Positions 11,101-24,079 are shown, counted from the stretch's first letter. The stretch: 64,000 nucleotides of DNA from Lonicera japonica (GCA_021464415.1 CM038464.1:744001-808000), one strand, 5' to 3'. Numbers and translations are program-made. The notes: generated from the letters alone by a model not told the origin.

Positions 11101-14100
11101 GTCCCCCAAAAAATGCTATTTTGTAATTTCCTCTATTTGCTTCTGAATGCGCGTGTATCAAACATATATTCTGAAATTTATGAACATACTTGAATGAAAT
11201 AATCAACAAATTCATTCAAAGAAAAAAGTCTATCTAATACACAATGAATTCAATTTTAAAAGTTAACAAGTTCATGATGAGCATCAAGGAAGTTGCATTG
11301 TGTGGTTGTTTGCACATATCCTTGTCTGTACATGTCTTCGGATCAAAGCTAAACTCTATTTGATTTATATTTTTCTTGCAGAATCGATTTATGTATTTAC
11401 TAAACACATTTAAATTACTACAGATCAGATAACTGCTTATTGCAGTGAAGGATATCACAATGCAATTGCCGAAATGTTTTTCCTGCGGAAAAATAAACTT
11501 CATATAATCCCCACAAAAGGCGCCATTAGGTGAAAGAAATGAAAAATAAACAATTTTAAGAAGTGTGTGTATGACCCCGCTTTTGCTTCGTGGTGCTATT
11601 GTATGTATGCAAAAGGCGCTTTATTTAGTTGAAATATATTTTCGTGATTGGAGACACCTTGAGATAACTATCACATGGAATCATTAAAATGGATCTATTT
11701 AACAGGCTATTGTTTACAATGGATCAGTAGCACGAAAAAATGGATCTATTAAACCTTCAAAATAAAAAAATAAAGAAGGAGGAAGTCTAATAAAGAAATT
11801 AAAATATCATTCTGATTAGAATACCATGCGTCATTGATGTGCAGGAAAGTTTTTGAAGTTGTCACTCTGCCGAATGGTGCTCCAGCTCCAGTCTCAGGAA
11901 TGAAAGGTGTTGCTCTCTTCAGCAATTACGATTGGTTGCTTGAGATTCGGTTAACTTCTCTGTTTGGATAATAGAGACCGTTTGAGTGTTTGGCAACTTC
12001 TTTCAGATGAAATATTTTGCTTTTATGATACGTCTTCAACTGATGTTTTCACATACTGCGAGCCCTTACTGTTACCAATTATGTCATACTTGATAGTAAC
12101 TTTTGTATGACGTTGTTGTTGACAAACAATACCACATAGCTGAAATGTCTCCATCTTCATTGTTTAGTATCTTTTTAGAAGAACTTCTTTTTTAAGTCCC
12201 CATGTCGGATAATTCGACCAAGATGATTCCAACCTCCAAGTGGCTCCACCACTATGTTCCTCAAAGTCTACCCTTTTATTTCCTAATATATATTCACGCA
12301 TATGTGTCAAAAAAGTTATCATTTTCAATATTCCTTGATTGAGTAACTCATTATCATGTTATTATGTAGCCTCACTATCTTTACCTGATTCGGCAGGTCT
12401 TGTTAATACAACCTGGGACTCTAGGGCTTCTCCAGAAGACATGGAGGCGATGTGGAATCATCCAGTTGTTAATAAGGAGTGGACAAAATCTGGAGAGAAA
12501 CGGGGGAAGGTGCGACTTTCTCATGATACAGAGAAAAGACCCTATGTTTCAAGGGCAGAGATGAGGGTAAGATAAATTAACATTGAGATGTGGATCTTTT
12601 TTGTGCTTCTCTAAATTAATTATTTATTTGTTGAATGCTTCTTGCTGCCATATATACATAATATATACGTGCCTGAGAGTGTCTATGAAGTGTTGGTATT
12701 GGACACGTGTTTGAAACAGATCTATTGCCTGATTTGCCTCCTTGGGTGTGTCTGCGCTTCCTAGTATGTATTAGATGGCTTGTACTGTACAAGTTTCGAC
12801 AAAGAAAACTGAGTCCGGAAGACCTTAGTGTTGATTTAACATCTTGGACTGTAGTCTCTCTCTCTCCCCCCTCCCCCAACCCCGTTTTTGCATCATTGAT
12901 ACATATAACAGGAACATATCATGATCACACCACAAGCTTCCCGTAAGGTAGCACAGGTTATTGTAAAAGGCCATCACTAATTATAGTGTGGAATAAACAT
13001 GTTTGCTTATGGATTTGATTCAAGTATTGGGTCCCCATCATACTGTAGGAATACTTGTATTTGAACAAGAAATTGCATCAGAACATAGGAATAATATTTC
13101 TTGCTTTAGCACACGGAGGAATATTTGTGATATACTTGAAGGAGGTATCAACATCTATATAAGCTTTGTTTGCGAATCTGTTTCATCTTATAGCTTCTTT
13201 ACAGCCATAATGGTAATGGACTTCTTTGAAGGACTTGGTATTATGAGCTGTAGGCTGATGCAATTGTAAGACATTGTCCTTTTGTGAAATTAATAATTCC
13301 TCCTCCTTGCAGGCAGTCGCAGAAATTATTCTTATGAAGCACTTTCTTACAAAGGATGTAAAACCCGTAAGTATGCATATTTTATAACCAGGAGTTAAAT
13401 ACTTTTTCAGTTATCATTTAGTCCCGCCATTGGTAGTGAACTTGTGATGTAATTTTAGGGAAGAGTTGCCTTAATAGTTTGATTTCACATAGAAGAAGAT
13501 GCTTAGATATCTGTCCAACATAGGTCCGGTATTTCCAAAATATAAGAGAACCAAGAATCATCATAAACAGAATAAACGGAAAAATGTATCCCACAATTTT
13601 TTTTGGCTCTCACACTATCCTTGTCCTGTGCTTCAAAAAAAAGTGTATTTACATTTCCGTATTTGTGGTCCTCCATCCTCACCATTTGAATATTATTTAC
13701 TCTCCTCATATATCTACTTACTCAAAGCTAATGCTAAGTTGATCAAATTCCTTAGTTGTTCCTTGACAAAGACTTGCTGTCAGTGAATTACTGCCTCTTA
13801 GCTTGTGGTTGCTAAAAATAAGATGAAAAGGAGTTTGGATATTATGTCCTCCTTTCTATCTACCAAAAAAGAAAGGTTTCTGGTTAACCATCACAGCAAC
13901 ATGACTTTGCCTTCATTAATCATCATTGACTGAGTTGGCGTCTTTGATTCACTCAAGATCTTATTCAAGTGGAGAACTTTACTGAATGTAATACAAACTT
14001 ACTAACAATATTGACTGAATTAGATGGCACTATTATTGTTCCATTACCTCTTTTAGTCAGACATAGAAATTTACCTGAGTTATGGTCCAGGAGAAGCGAT

Positions 14101-15477
14101 TGGCAATAGTAGGCTAGTAGCAGAGCGGGAATATCGATTTTGTGGGGTCAATATAGGGGTTGATCTTTTTTTAATGATTTAACTATTTAAGGGGCGATAT
14201 CTGAACTTTGAACTTTTGTTAGCTTACACTGTTCAATATGTCCATTCACATGCGACTATATTTATTTCCTTTTCTAACTCTTTTAGATATGGTGTACAGA
14301 CAGTTTTATGTGCTGTTTCTGAGATTGTTAGCATGTGACTATATTTATTTTATTTTCTAACTCTTCTAAATTTGGTGTACAGACAGTTCTATGTGCTGTT
14401 GCTGAGATTGTTAGCGCACGTTTCGTGAATGGTGTTAAACAACGTGCTGGATTAATGGGCATCGACTTCCCCACTGCTTGCTGGCTATCCAAGTACGCCT
14501 TTCTCTATTAATTATATAATATTTCTACAAGATTGTTTTTTTTTTTTTTTTTGAGATTCAGGTGATTTTTTCATCAACAATCTGGGCCCCTCATGGAAAT
14601 TGAGACACCCCTTGACGTAAGAATATTACTTCATCTTAATGTCCAACAATTGAACAAATCTCCCCCCCGTGTTCAAGCACCTTGTAATTTCTAAGATCTT
14701 GTTTGTGCTTGAACCATATCCCTCCTGTTTCCTTTGATTAAGGTAAAAAGATACTGGGGGTAGCCTTTATTTTTCCAAATCAATCTGGGTGTCTTTTTAC
14801 ATGAGTAAGGAAAGATGGGCTTTTTGCCATCCATGAAAACCAAAAGTCCTCATTCGGTATACAGTGATTCTTCTATATATTACATTGTATGATGATGCTG
14901 AAATGTGATTTGTTGAGTGTGATGCATGTGCAGGGAGTTGGGCTACAATGCTTACACGGTAGAGTCGGTGGAGGATCTGACAAAGCCTTTTGTATCAGTG
15001 TACTTTGGTGCTGCCTATATGGCGTGGCTATCAACATATGAAGGGAGGTGGGATTTCTTCACCCCTAGCCAGCTTGTCAAGTAGTGTTTTCATAGATAAC
15101 CAAAATTGTTGAAACATGTATAATTTGATTTGATTTGATTTTTATTTTGAAAAGCAAACACGTACATTAATGAATTTATTATATATGGGTTCCAAAAGCA
15201 GGGAAAGGACTCCCCAGTTTGTTGTTCAAGCATATGTGGAGGGGCCAAAGAATGCAAACGTAAATGAGGCAGGTCCCGTTTGGCTTAAATTCAAGGAAGC
15301 GATAGCCCAGTATGAAGAGGCGCGCAAGTAGGTGCCATCGTCCATTGTGATTGTGAATTCATTCAACAGGATATATTTATGTTCATATTTTTGGTTTATG
15401 TGCTTAATTTCTTTATTCATTAACTTTGTTTTGTTTTAATTGGTAGGGAACAAGAAGGGAGCTGTGCCATATTATGA
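8152..15477 (+). CDS. Tandem SLT/lysozyme-like domain protein with a C-terminal CaaX box
   Basis: Twelve coding exons: 8152-8325, 8921-8971, 10410-10540, 10643-10759, 10877-10996, 11845-11906, 12397-12566, 13313-13366, 14383-14492, 14934-15047, 15202-15327, 15447-15477; 419 codons plus TGA. Module 1 (about 1-200) has the SLT signature: AELES (Glu85), GIMQIVPKTAEW, then NIYFGAAYLKWL. Module 2 (about 219-400) aligns throughout (SPEDMEAMWNHP, GLMGIDFPTACW, VYFGAAYMAWL), but the catalytic Glu is Val303. Introns fall at matching places with matching phases (0,0,2,2,2), so the gene arose by internal duplication. The SLT family cleaves peptidoglycan or chitin-like glycans; the plant substrate is unknown. 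There is no signal or transit peptide. The last exon adds KEQEGSCAIL, a CaaX box ending in Leu, which suggests geranylgeranylation. If intron 11 is retained, an in-frame TAG at the donor ends the protein without it. Confidence 0.85.
14249..14414 (+). repeat. 83-bp tandem duplication that copies a splice acceptor and exon start
   Basis: Copy A (14249-14331) and copy B (14332-14414) differ at about 8 of 83 positions. Both contain GGTGTACAG|ACAGTT, the 3' splice site of exon 9 of the SLT-like gene, and the first 32 exon bases. Copy B is the functional one because it continues into the conserved exon. Copy A runs into ATG TGA, so its use would truncate the protein after the first module and the linker region. 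Confidence 0.8.
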
Positions 15478-15807
15478 CTTCATAATAGTGCAATTAATTC
15501 TTGTGCGGACCTTCATATATATAAAATTAACTATGCCAACTGATATATGATGATCGATCGAGTTAATTAAAGTAGCATTAGCGAACTTTTAAAGGGAAGA
15601 ATATATATATACATATATATATATATTAAGGTCAGGTGCATAAACATCAAGATGGGTGAAAGCAAATTAAACCTCCATGGATCGATTGAGCCACAACTAC
15701 CACCACCTGGGCCCTGTGAAATATGCTAGTGCAAGGCATATATGCACGCGATATTTATATATGTTTCTCTTGCTGTATGTATTTTTATACGTACGTTCTT
15801 TATTCTT

Positions 15808-15839
<32 letters not shown>

Positions 15840-16712
15840 TATTGTATATTTGTATTTCCTAAATGATGTATTCGTATGCCCAGTGTCTTGTTTGGGTTCA
15901 AATGATAACTCGTGTTGGTTGTTTCAATTTAGTGATACTTTTCACCTTGCGTAAATCTGAACACTTTGATTTAATAGCAAACCAGTAAATTATGCCCGCA
16001 TAACATTTAGTATTAAAGTTTAGATCTTGTGGGTTTCTGATATATGAATTAAAATTCAGGTCAGAACCACCACCATCTTTGTTATATTAAAATGAAAGTG
16101 ATACTTGTCTGTTATGACATCAATTTTACATGTTTTTAATTATGCCTTTGTTTGAACAAAAAAATAAAAAAAATATATTTTATGACTTTGTCATTTATTT
16201 ATTTTTGTTAAATAAAATGATTATTTTGGGGGTTGAATCTTTCACCTCCAGCTTTAAATGGAAGATATCATTACACTATTCAACTTTTATTAAGTAGTTT
16301 ATATTTTAAATTAAATGTTGACATGCACAATGCATGCACGCGAATCATCTGTGCGATGGACTCTTTGGAAATTCGATTCTACTTTTTTAATTCTAGTTCA
16401 GTTGGAATTATGGAGTCCAAGCCGAAAAGGTTAAAACGTAAGTTTGTCGTCGTTACTTCATTAAATATCTAACAAGATTAATTCAGTTGGTGTGCCAATT
16501 AATATACTTTTCGAATTTTCTCTCGTGTTTGTATTTTGCAGCGTTTCAAAAGTAATAAAAAATGATTTCTTTTTTCTTTTTTTGAATCAGCAATGCCAGG
16601 TCATCCTTTTCATTTTGCAAAACCAGGCAAGGCAAAAAAGCTTACTCTGTCAATTTGTGCAGGCGAAAATATATATAACATATTTCATAATGTCACGTAG
16701 TTTTTATATATA
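15478..16712. other. 3' flank of the SLT-like gene
   Basis: AT-rich and without a convincing gene. It holds AT microsatellites at about 15607-15626 and 15822-15842. The 3'UTR and polyadenylation site must lie here, but no single signal stands out. Confidence 0.5.
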
Positions 16713-17345
16713 AGGGCAATTAAAAAAAAGGGCTTATTAGAGAAAGATTTTCACACTAAAGTCAAGGAATAATTTTTTTTTTAAATAAAGGACCTATTTT
16801 TTATTTTATTGATAATATGACATGTGTCTTTTTTTTTCATTATAAAATGACATCCCAACCCTTAAAATAAACTAAAAAATACCAATATGCATTAAAATAT
16901 GGACTGCAATATGAACTTTGCAGTCCATATTTCACTGCAATGTGAATTTTGCAGTCGATATTTTTAGTGTAAAGTTCATATTGCAGTCTATATTTTACTG
17001 CAATGTGAACTTTGCAGTCTATATTTTTAGTGCAAAGTTCATATTGCAATCCATATTTCACTGCAATATGAACTTTGTAGTTCATATTTTACTGCAATAT
17101 AAACTTTGCAGTCCATATTTTTTGTGTAAATTTCATAAAAAGGGGTAATTTAGGTAATACATAACATGTTTTTATTAATTAAATGATATTTAAATTTATT
17201 CAAATACATTCATTTAAAATATAAAACAAAATAGGTCTCTTACACTAATTACTAATTAAAAATAGGCCCTTCATTCAAAAAAATATTATTCGTTAGATTT
17301 TTGGTAAAAATCAATGTATAATAAGCCCTTCTACCTAATTTCTAG
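16713..17345 (+). mobile_element. MULE-type MITE, copy 1
   Basis: The element runs from AGGGCAATTAAAAAAAAGGG to ...ACCTAATTTCTAG and is flanked by a 9-bp direct repeat TTATATATA (16704-16712, 17346-17354), the duplication length of Mutator-like transposons. The flank is itself low-complexity, but copy 2 at 42048-42708, in inverse orientation, has its own perfect 9-bp duplication. Both ends contain GGGCTTATTA in inverted orientation. No protein is encoded; the open frames across the core are a by-product of its internal repeats. Confidence 0.8.
16895..17125. repeat. Internal minisatellite of the MULE-MITE
   Basis: About eight half-units alternate between the two orientations of TATGAACTTTGCAGTCCATA and TTTCACTGCAATATGAA. 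Each ~60-bp unit is itself an inverted repeat, so the region could fold into several overlapping hairpins. The same array, arranged differently, is in the sister element at 42270-42530. Confidence 0.75.
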
Positions 17346-17354
17346 TTATATATA

Positions 17355-19363
17355 TAATGGTTATCTTTTTTTTTTACTCATAGATGGTTATTATAATATA
17401 AACTATTGGATGAAAAATTAAAGGTTAAAATTAAATGAGTAGCTGGCTAATATAATTAATACATACTGAAAAAATATAAAGTATTAAATGCGAGGTTAAG
17501 TGGGTAACTTATTGTTACATGATGACATGGCATATTTTTTTTTCATTCAATTTTAAAGAATCTTAAATTAGATATTCATTCTATGATTTTGTAATTCTAA
17601 TACATGATATCCATATTCCTTACTTTTATAAAATGGATGATTTTATTTCTTACTATGATATCTTGCAGTTAATCTATATTGTTAAGTTAATTAGCATTGT
17701 CTGTTAAATTAATCCGTGAGTGTAAATAAACTGTCAAAAAAATATTATTGATTTAATATTAAAAAATTAACTAGATTAATAGGTACATCTACTTTGATTA
17801 AATAAATAAAAATATGGGTTTTTTTTTAAAAGGACAAATTTCTTACTCTCATTCTAACAAAGAACATTATATTTTTAAGATTAGTTTCAAGAATAACTTT
17901 TTAATCAATGACAAATTAAATTTTAATTTATTAAAAATAAAAGATAGTCATTTCCAAAATTACCCCTTATTAAAGATAACAACAACTGATAAAATTAAAA
18001 CAATATAAAAAATATAAATAACAAAAACTCAAATTCAAACTAAACATTTCAAAGAAATTTCAAAATTGAATAACATGTAATCGAAATATTATCACAAAGG
18101 TCTACTAAGAACATAAGTATTAAATATATATATATATATATATATATATTATGAATTCCAAAAACTCTAAATTTCAAATTAATTATCAAATGGTAAGATG
18201 CTGCAATTTTAAAAAGAAAAAAAAAGTTTATGTACAGCAAAAAAGAAAAATCAGAATACTCGAAAATGGTGATCCTTTCAAAAAAAAATTAAAATTTTGA
18301 TGAATTTTTTTAGAATTGTTTGTAGGCTCATTTATTTCACATAATTTCATAAATTGTTTTTTTCGAAGCACAAAATAAATCTTAAAGGTTTATGGTATGT
18401 TGTTGCATAATTATCATCTCACAAACTATTCTAATGAAATAAAGTATTATTCGTACTATAAATTAGAATATCAAATGTAGTGCTAACTAATTAATTACAT
18501 AATCATGAATACCTTATATAACTATATATTGAAAATTTGATAAACATGAAATAGGTATAACTTTCAAATTTAGTCATAACTTTCAAATTTTAGAGGTAGG
18601 CCTGTTTCTTCTAGATCCCAAACTCGCAAATTTGAAAAAAATAATAATTAATTTTTAAACAAATTATTATTTGTTATTATTATAACTATACTTGTAATAT
18701 TAATTATAACAATAATACTAGGGATGGAAAATAGTCATGTGTTGTCCAAACTCGAACCCAACACGCTTATAAACACATCTCAACCCGGTGTAGGTTTCAT
18801 TTTTTTAAAATATAAATCTGTTGCGAATAATGTGTGCATAAACCCACCTACATCCCGTGGTAATTACGCTATATTATAAAGAATAAAATACTATAATAGG
18901 GGTGGGTCAAGTCAAATAGGTTAATTTTGTCTTCCGCCATGGTGTCAAAAATAAAAGTAACTTGCTAATCAACTAAATATAAATTTTAGCGGAATAATAT
19001 TTGGATTTAGAAATCAGTTTCCTTGTATTTGTTATAAAAATACAAAATTTTAAATTATTGTATTTTCAAATATGTAATTTTTGAATCTTAAAGCTAAATT
19101 TAATTAGATAATCCAAACGCTCCCTAAAAGAAAATAGGAAATAAATTAAAATGGAAGTAGATTTCAATTAGGAATCTAAATTAATACAATTATAAAATAA
19201 TTTTAATTGGTGGATATACTTCTTAATTTTGAAAACGCTATTTGTTCAAAATTTTCATAAATTAAGGGTGGATTAACTGCAAGATGCTGTGGATAGAAAC
19301 AAAATCATGATCATCTCAAAATTTGTTTGCCAAACACAACACATTGATTATTGAACCAAATAA
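17355..19363. other. AT-rich intergenic stretch
   Basis: About 2 kb with no gene I can support. It has an (AT)n run at about 18125-18150 and short A/T-rich repeats. No terminal inverted repeats or LTR ends were recognised. Confidence 0.5.
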
Positions 19364-22121
19364 TTAATTATTTAATACTACACAAGATATATTTTGAGTG
19401 TTATTTAAGAAGTCATATGCATACTTCTATATCTGATCAAATTATTAAAAGTTGAGTTTGTTTGGAACATCTTAAATTAATAAAATATGTTTCTTTTAAT
19501 ATTATTTTATTGTTGTTGTGTTGAAATTATTATTTAGTTGAACAGTGATTGATCAAACCAATAGCACAAGTTATACGAGATGCTTCAAATTGTTTTTTGG
19601 GTTTTTATTGTGATATAATTTGTCACGAATGATAATCAAATGACTAAATTTAAAGTATTATTGAAAAAGTTGAGTTGTATGTAATTTGTAAACATAATAT
19701 ATAGAGATGAAAATTCAAAGATAAGTATATTTTGAAAATTTCCTATAAATTTATGTTATTAATTAATTACAAAACTGAAATGATGAAAACACCATAAACA
19801 CTTATCTGAATTGGGTTATCCTAAGCCTATTTGGCAAATAAAATCTTTAAGGAATCTTAAAGTTTAATTAAAAAATAAAAATAAAACATGTCACCTTAAC
19901 CTGCTATAACAGGTTAAAGAATTTGCCACCTCACCAATGTGCATTAATTATTATCAGTACCCATCGATAGGTAGAGAGAGAAGGTAACCATTGAAAACTC
20001 GTCCATATATATATATATGACTCGGGGCAAATTTTTTAGTTCTTGGATCCAAAATCTTAAGATTCATTACAAGAAAAATGGGATTAGGTGACGAAACTTT
20101 AAGTGAAGCTTGAAAATTCGTCACATTTTTTTAGATTTTGTGAGGCCTTTCTAGAAGTCATCACATAAAGGTATTTTTTTTATCCAAACAAATTTCTCAT
20201 TTATAATTTTATAATTGTCACTTATTGTTTAGCGGAAAATTTTGGTGTCCTAATTTCGTTGACAATAGGTGATGAAATTACATTAACGTCACATTTAATT
20301 TATACAAAACCACATCAATATGTGACTAGATATCTAAAGTAAATTAGGCTAGTCGTGGCTTGTCATATAAACATATGTATAACAAAAATAAGTCCGTGTT
20401 AGAGCAATTTATGTCGTCCCTGAACCTGTCGTCTCTTTAACACCATTCGTCTCTTGTGTACCAAAATTTGTTTAATAAAAACGAGGTAGGCTCACAACTC
20501 AGTAAGGGGGATAATATGTTTAAAACATAATTAACAGTTTAATAACAAATCATACTTTAAGCAATAATTCAATTTAAAACCATCATCTTATAAAACAATG
20601 CAAGCTTATGCACATATAGGTTATCTCCCTTATCTCAACCATTATACCACGTCACCAAGAGATACCGAAACTGAACCAAACTGAATCATCATCATAATAA
20701 TAATGGGCATGACCGCCCCAAGAGATACCGAAGCCAAACCGGTTAATTATTTAATACTACACAAGATATATTTTGAGTGTTATTTAAGAAGTCATATGCA
20801 TACTTCTATATCTGATCAAATTATTAAAAGTTGAGTTTGTTTGGAACATCTTAAATTAATAAAATATGTTTCTTTTAATATTATTTTATTGTTGTTGTGT
20901 TGAAATTATTATTTAGTTGAACAGTGATTGATCAAACCAATAGCACAAGTTATACGAGATGCTTCAAATTGTTTTTTGGGTTTTTATTGTGATATAATTT
21001 GTCACGAATGATAATCAAATGACTAAATTTAAAGTATTATTGAAAAAGTTGAGTTGTATGTAATTTGTAAACATAATATATAGAGATGAAAATTCAAAGA
21101 TAAGTATATTTTGAAAATTTCCTATAAATTTATGTTATTAATTAATTACAAAACTGAAATGATGAAAACACCATAAACACTTATCTGAATTGGGTTATCC
21201 TAAGCCTATTTGGCAAATAAAATCTTTAAGGAATCTTAAAGTTTAATTAAAAAATAAAAATAAAACATGTCACCTTAACCTGCTATAACAGGTTAAAGAA
21301 TTTGCCACCTCACCAATGTGCATTAATTATTATCAGTACCCATCGATAGGTAGAGAGAGAAGGTAACCATTGAAAACTCGTCCATATATATATATATGAC
21401 TCGGGGCAAATTTTTTAGTTCTTGGATCCAAAATCTTAAGATTCATTACAAGAAAAATGGGATTAGGTGACGAAACTTTAAGTGAAGCTTGAAAATTCGT
21501 CACATTTTTTTAGATTTTGTGAGGCCTTTCTAGAAGTCATCACATAAAGGTATTTTTTTTATCCAAACAAATTTCTCATTTATAATTTTATAATTGTCAC
21601 TTATTGTTTAGCGGAAAATTTTGGTGTCCTAATTTCGTTGACAATAGGTGATGAAATTACATTAACGTCACATTTAATTTATACAAAACCACATCAATAT
21701 GTGACTAGATATCTAAAGTAAATTAGGCTAGTCGTGGCTTGTCATATAAACATATGTATAACAAAAATAAGTCCGTGTTAGAGCAATTTATGTCGTCCCT
21801 GAACCTGTCGTCTCTTTAACACCATTCGTCTCTTGTGTACCAAAATTTGTTTAATAAAAACGAGGTAGGCTCACAACTCAGTAAGGGGGATAATATGTTT
21901 AAAACATAATTAACAGTTTAATAACAAATCATACTTTAAGCAATAATTCAATTTAAAACCATCATCTTATAAAACAATGCAAGCTTATGCACATATAGGT
22001 TATCTCCCTTATCTCAACCATTATACCACGTCACCAAGAGATACCGAAACTGAACCAAACTGAATCATCATCATAATAATAATGGGCATGACCGCCCCAA
22101 GAGATACCGAAGCCAAACCGA
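19364..22121. repeat. Tandem duplication of a 1379-bp unit, apparently identical
   Basis: Unit 1 spans 19364-20742 and unit 2 spans 20743-22121, with a constant offset of 1379 bp. Every line I compared was identical, including microsatellite lengths. The last shared base is 20741/22120, and the first is the T of TTAATTATTTAATAC at 19364/20743. The unit contains about 700 bp of plain flank plus the first ~680 bp of a CACTA element, so two CACTA left ends now exist but only one right end. Identity implies a very recent event or an assembly duplication. Confidence 0.9.
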
Positions 22122-23510
22122 ATAATAATAATAATAACAATGGGCTTGACTACCCCCAAGAGATATTGAAACCGAACCGAATTATAATAATAATAACAAT
22201 GGGCCTGACTGCCCCTAAAAGAATGAATGTCAAGATTATCATAATATGGCCTGACCGTCTCAAGGAATTTCATAATATATAACAATAGAATTGGACCACA
22301 CGTTCACCAATATCATATAAATACAACTACTAGTGTCTTGTCGTTGTTTAGATTTTTGGACTCCACACCGTTAGCTCTAGACAGCCGACGATTTATCGCC
22401 CTTCAGAGGTTTAAGAATTTTTAACCCAAGGGTATCGAGTACTGCCTATTTTCATATATACCGGCAAACACTAACCATACCTAATTCTTTTCACCGTTGG
22501 GAGGCTATAAATATATCAACGATAACAGCCAATCACCATTGACAAATCAACCGAGATCATGCCATATTCAAGAATATATCATCATGAGCATGGAAAGCTC
22601 CCAATGTATATAGATAAGAGATACAAGGTCTCTAAGAGATAGATATTCGAGCCATATGCCATAAAGAATTTTTGAAATATTCAAGTCATCGGGTTGATAT
22701 AATAATGATGCAACTCATGCTTATGATACCAAATATCTCAACATTAAGAATGATTATGCATGATTAATCTCATATGATGCAAGGTTAATCACCCATCAAT
22801 TTTAAACAATTAGATAAACACTTGGGGGTGTAGAACTATATGTTATAATTTTAAAATTTATAATTATTGTTTATATACACGTGTTTGGTTATCACCAACC
22901 ATTAATTAATTAATTATAATAACTTATACATGCAAAATCATATATTTGAGGAATATTTAGAATTTTAACAATTTAAAACAAAAATAATTATAATTAATCC
23001 ATACCTCAAATATTTAGCCACAAATAATAAAATTCGAGATAATAACCTAAACCCCAACCAGCACAACTCTTAAATTCTTATACCCTCGCGAAGTTCTTGA
23101 CGTGTATAACGACTTTCCCTTAAGACACGACACGATACGATACGATTCGACGAAGTTTGAATGACCAATTTAATAAAATAGAGCTTTGCAGCTATTTTAT
23201 TTTCTCCCTATCTCTCTCGACAACAATAACAAAAAATGGGAGAACAATGAAGATTAAAGGGAGTGTAGCAAGTCAGTGGTTTAAAAAAATATAACTTTTG
23301 GCTTAATTATAATAATTCACCCTGAAGTTTCATAACTTTATTATTTTAACCTTGAACTTTTGCAACTTTACACTTTAGTCCATACTAAACTTATGAAGTT
23401 TTACAATTTGGTCCATGATTAATCAAGATTCTTAAACTCTTCAAAAATTTCACTTAATTGAGTTTAATATGTGTCTAATTTACATTAATTACATTACGGG
23501 GTATTACACA
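21760..23510 (-). other. Gypsy LTR-like sequence inside the CACTA element
   Basis: Blocks around 21795 (CCCTGAACCTGTCGTC), 21870 (GCTCACAACTCAGTAAGGGG) and 22380-22470 follow the same order and orientation as those at 45170-45720 in the LTR-like sequence of the SDR intron. Part of it (21760-22121) is in the tandem duplication, so it occurs also at about 20381-20742. GGGGTATTACA near 23500 resembles a Gypsy LTR terminus. No ends could be fixed. Confidence 0.4.
22035..22224. repeat. Short tandem repeat, ~59-64 bp units
   Basis: AAGAGATA recurs at 22035, 22099 and 22158, followed each time by GAAnCnnAACC, a run of AAT triplets, then ATGGGCnTGACnnCCCC. A fourth, diverged unit ends at 22224. It lies inside the LTR-like segment. 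Confidence 0.7.
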
Positions 23511-24079
23511 CACATCCAAACCCTTTACTTCTCTCTATTATATCTGAATAATATATACACTGTATATATGTGTGTTTTTATATATTGATTATAAAGAAAA
23601 TAGACCCACTTTAATTAGGTTTTGCTTAATTTGCGGTGGAGATGTTGTTAGAGTTGATTTTGAAATTAAATCCCTAATTTAAGGGTGGAGATATGCAAAA
23701 ATTGTTTTGTTTGTGTAAAAAAAATAGTGCAGTTTAGTGCAGCAATATTTAGTTAAATGCAGGAAATTTAGTGTAAGTAAATTCAGTGTAGAAAATAGTT
23801 TAGTATAATGCAGAAAAATTTAGTACGTAAAATTCATTGCAGAAAATTCTATTTAATGTTGTAGTGCAGGAAATAGTTTAGGGCAGTGCAATAAAATTCA
23901 ATGCACGGAATTTAGTGTAGAAAATATTTTATTGCAGGAAAATATTGTAATATATATATAAAAGTAGAAATTGGATTTGGTTAATTCAGTGCAGTTTACA
24001 TTTAACTTTATGCTTATTAAGATTTGGTTAAGTCGACAAATTGAATCAATATATTCTACACGGCTACACCTATTTTATT

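Noticed and set aside
14299..14335. Exon 9 starting at the upstream acceptor
   Set aside because: That frame meets TGA within 13 codons and lacks the rest of the module; the downstream copy continues into conserved sequence.
15320..15332. TAG after EEARK as the true end of the SLT-like protein
   Set aside because: The TAG overlaps a good donor (AA|GTAGGT), and splicing to 15447 restores frame and gives a CaaX ending; kept only as a retained-intron alternative.
16918..17148. Open frames over the MITE core on both strands (also 42229-42498)
   Set aside because: They are produced by the ~60-bp internal repeat, which happens to lack stops; the inferred peptides are repeats of one another and lie in a non-coding MITE.
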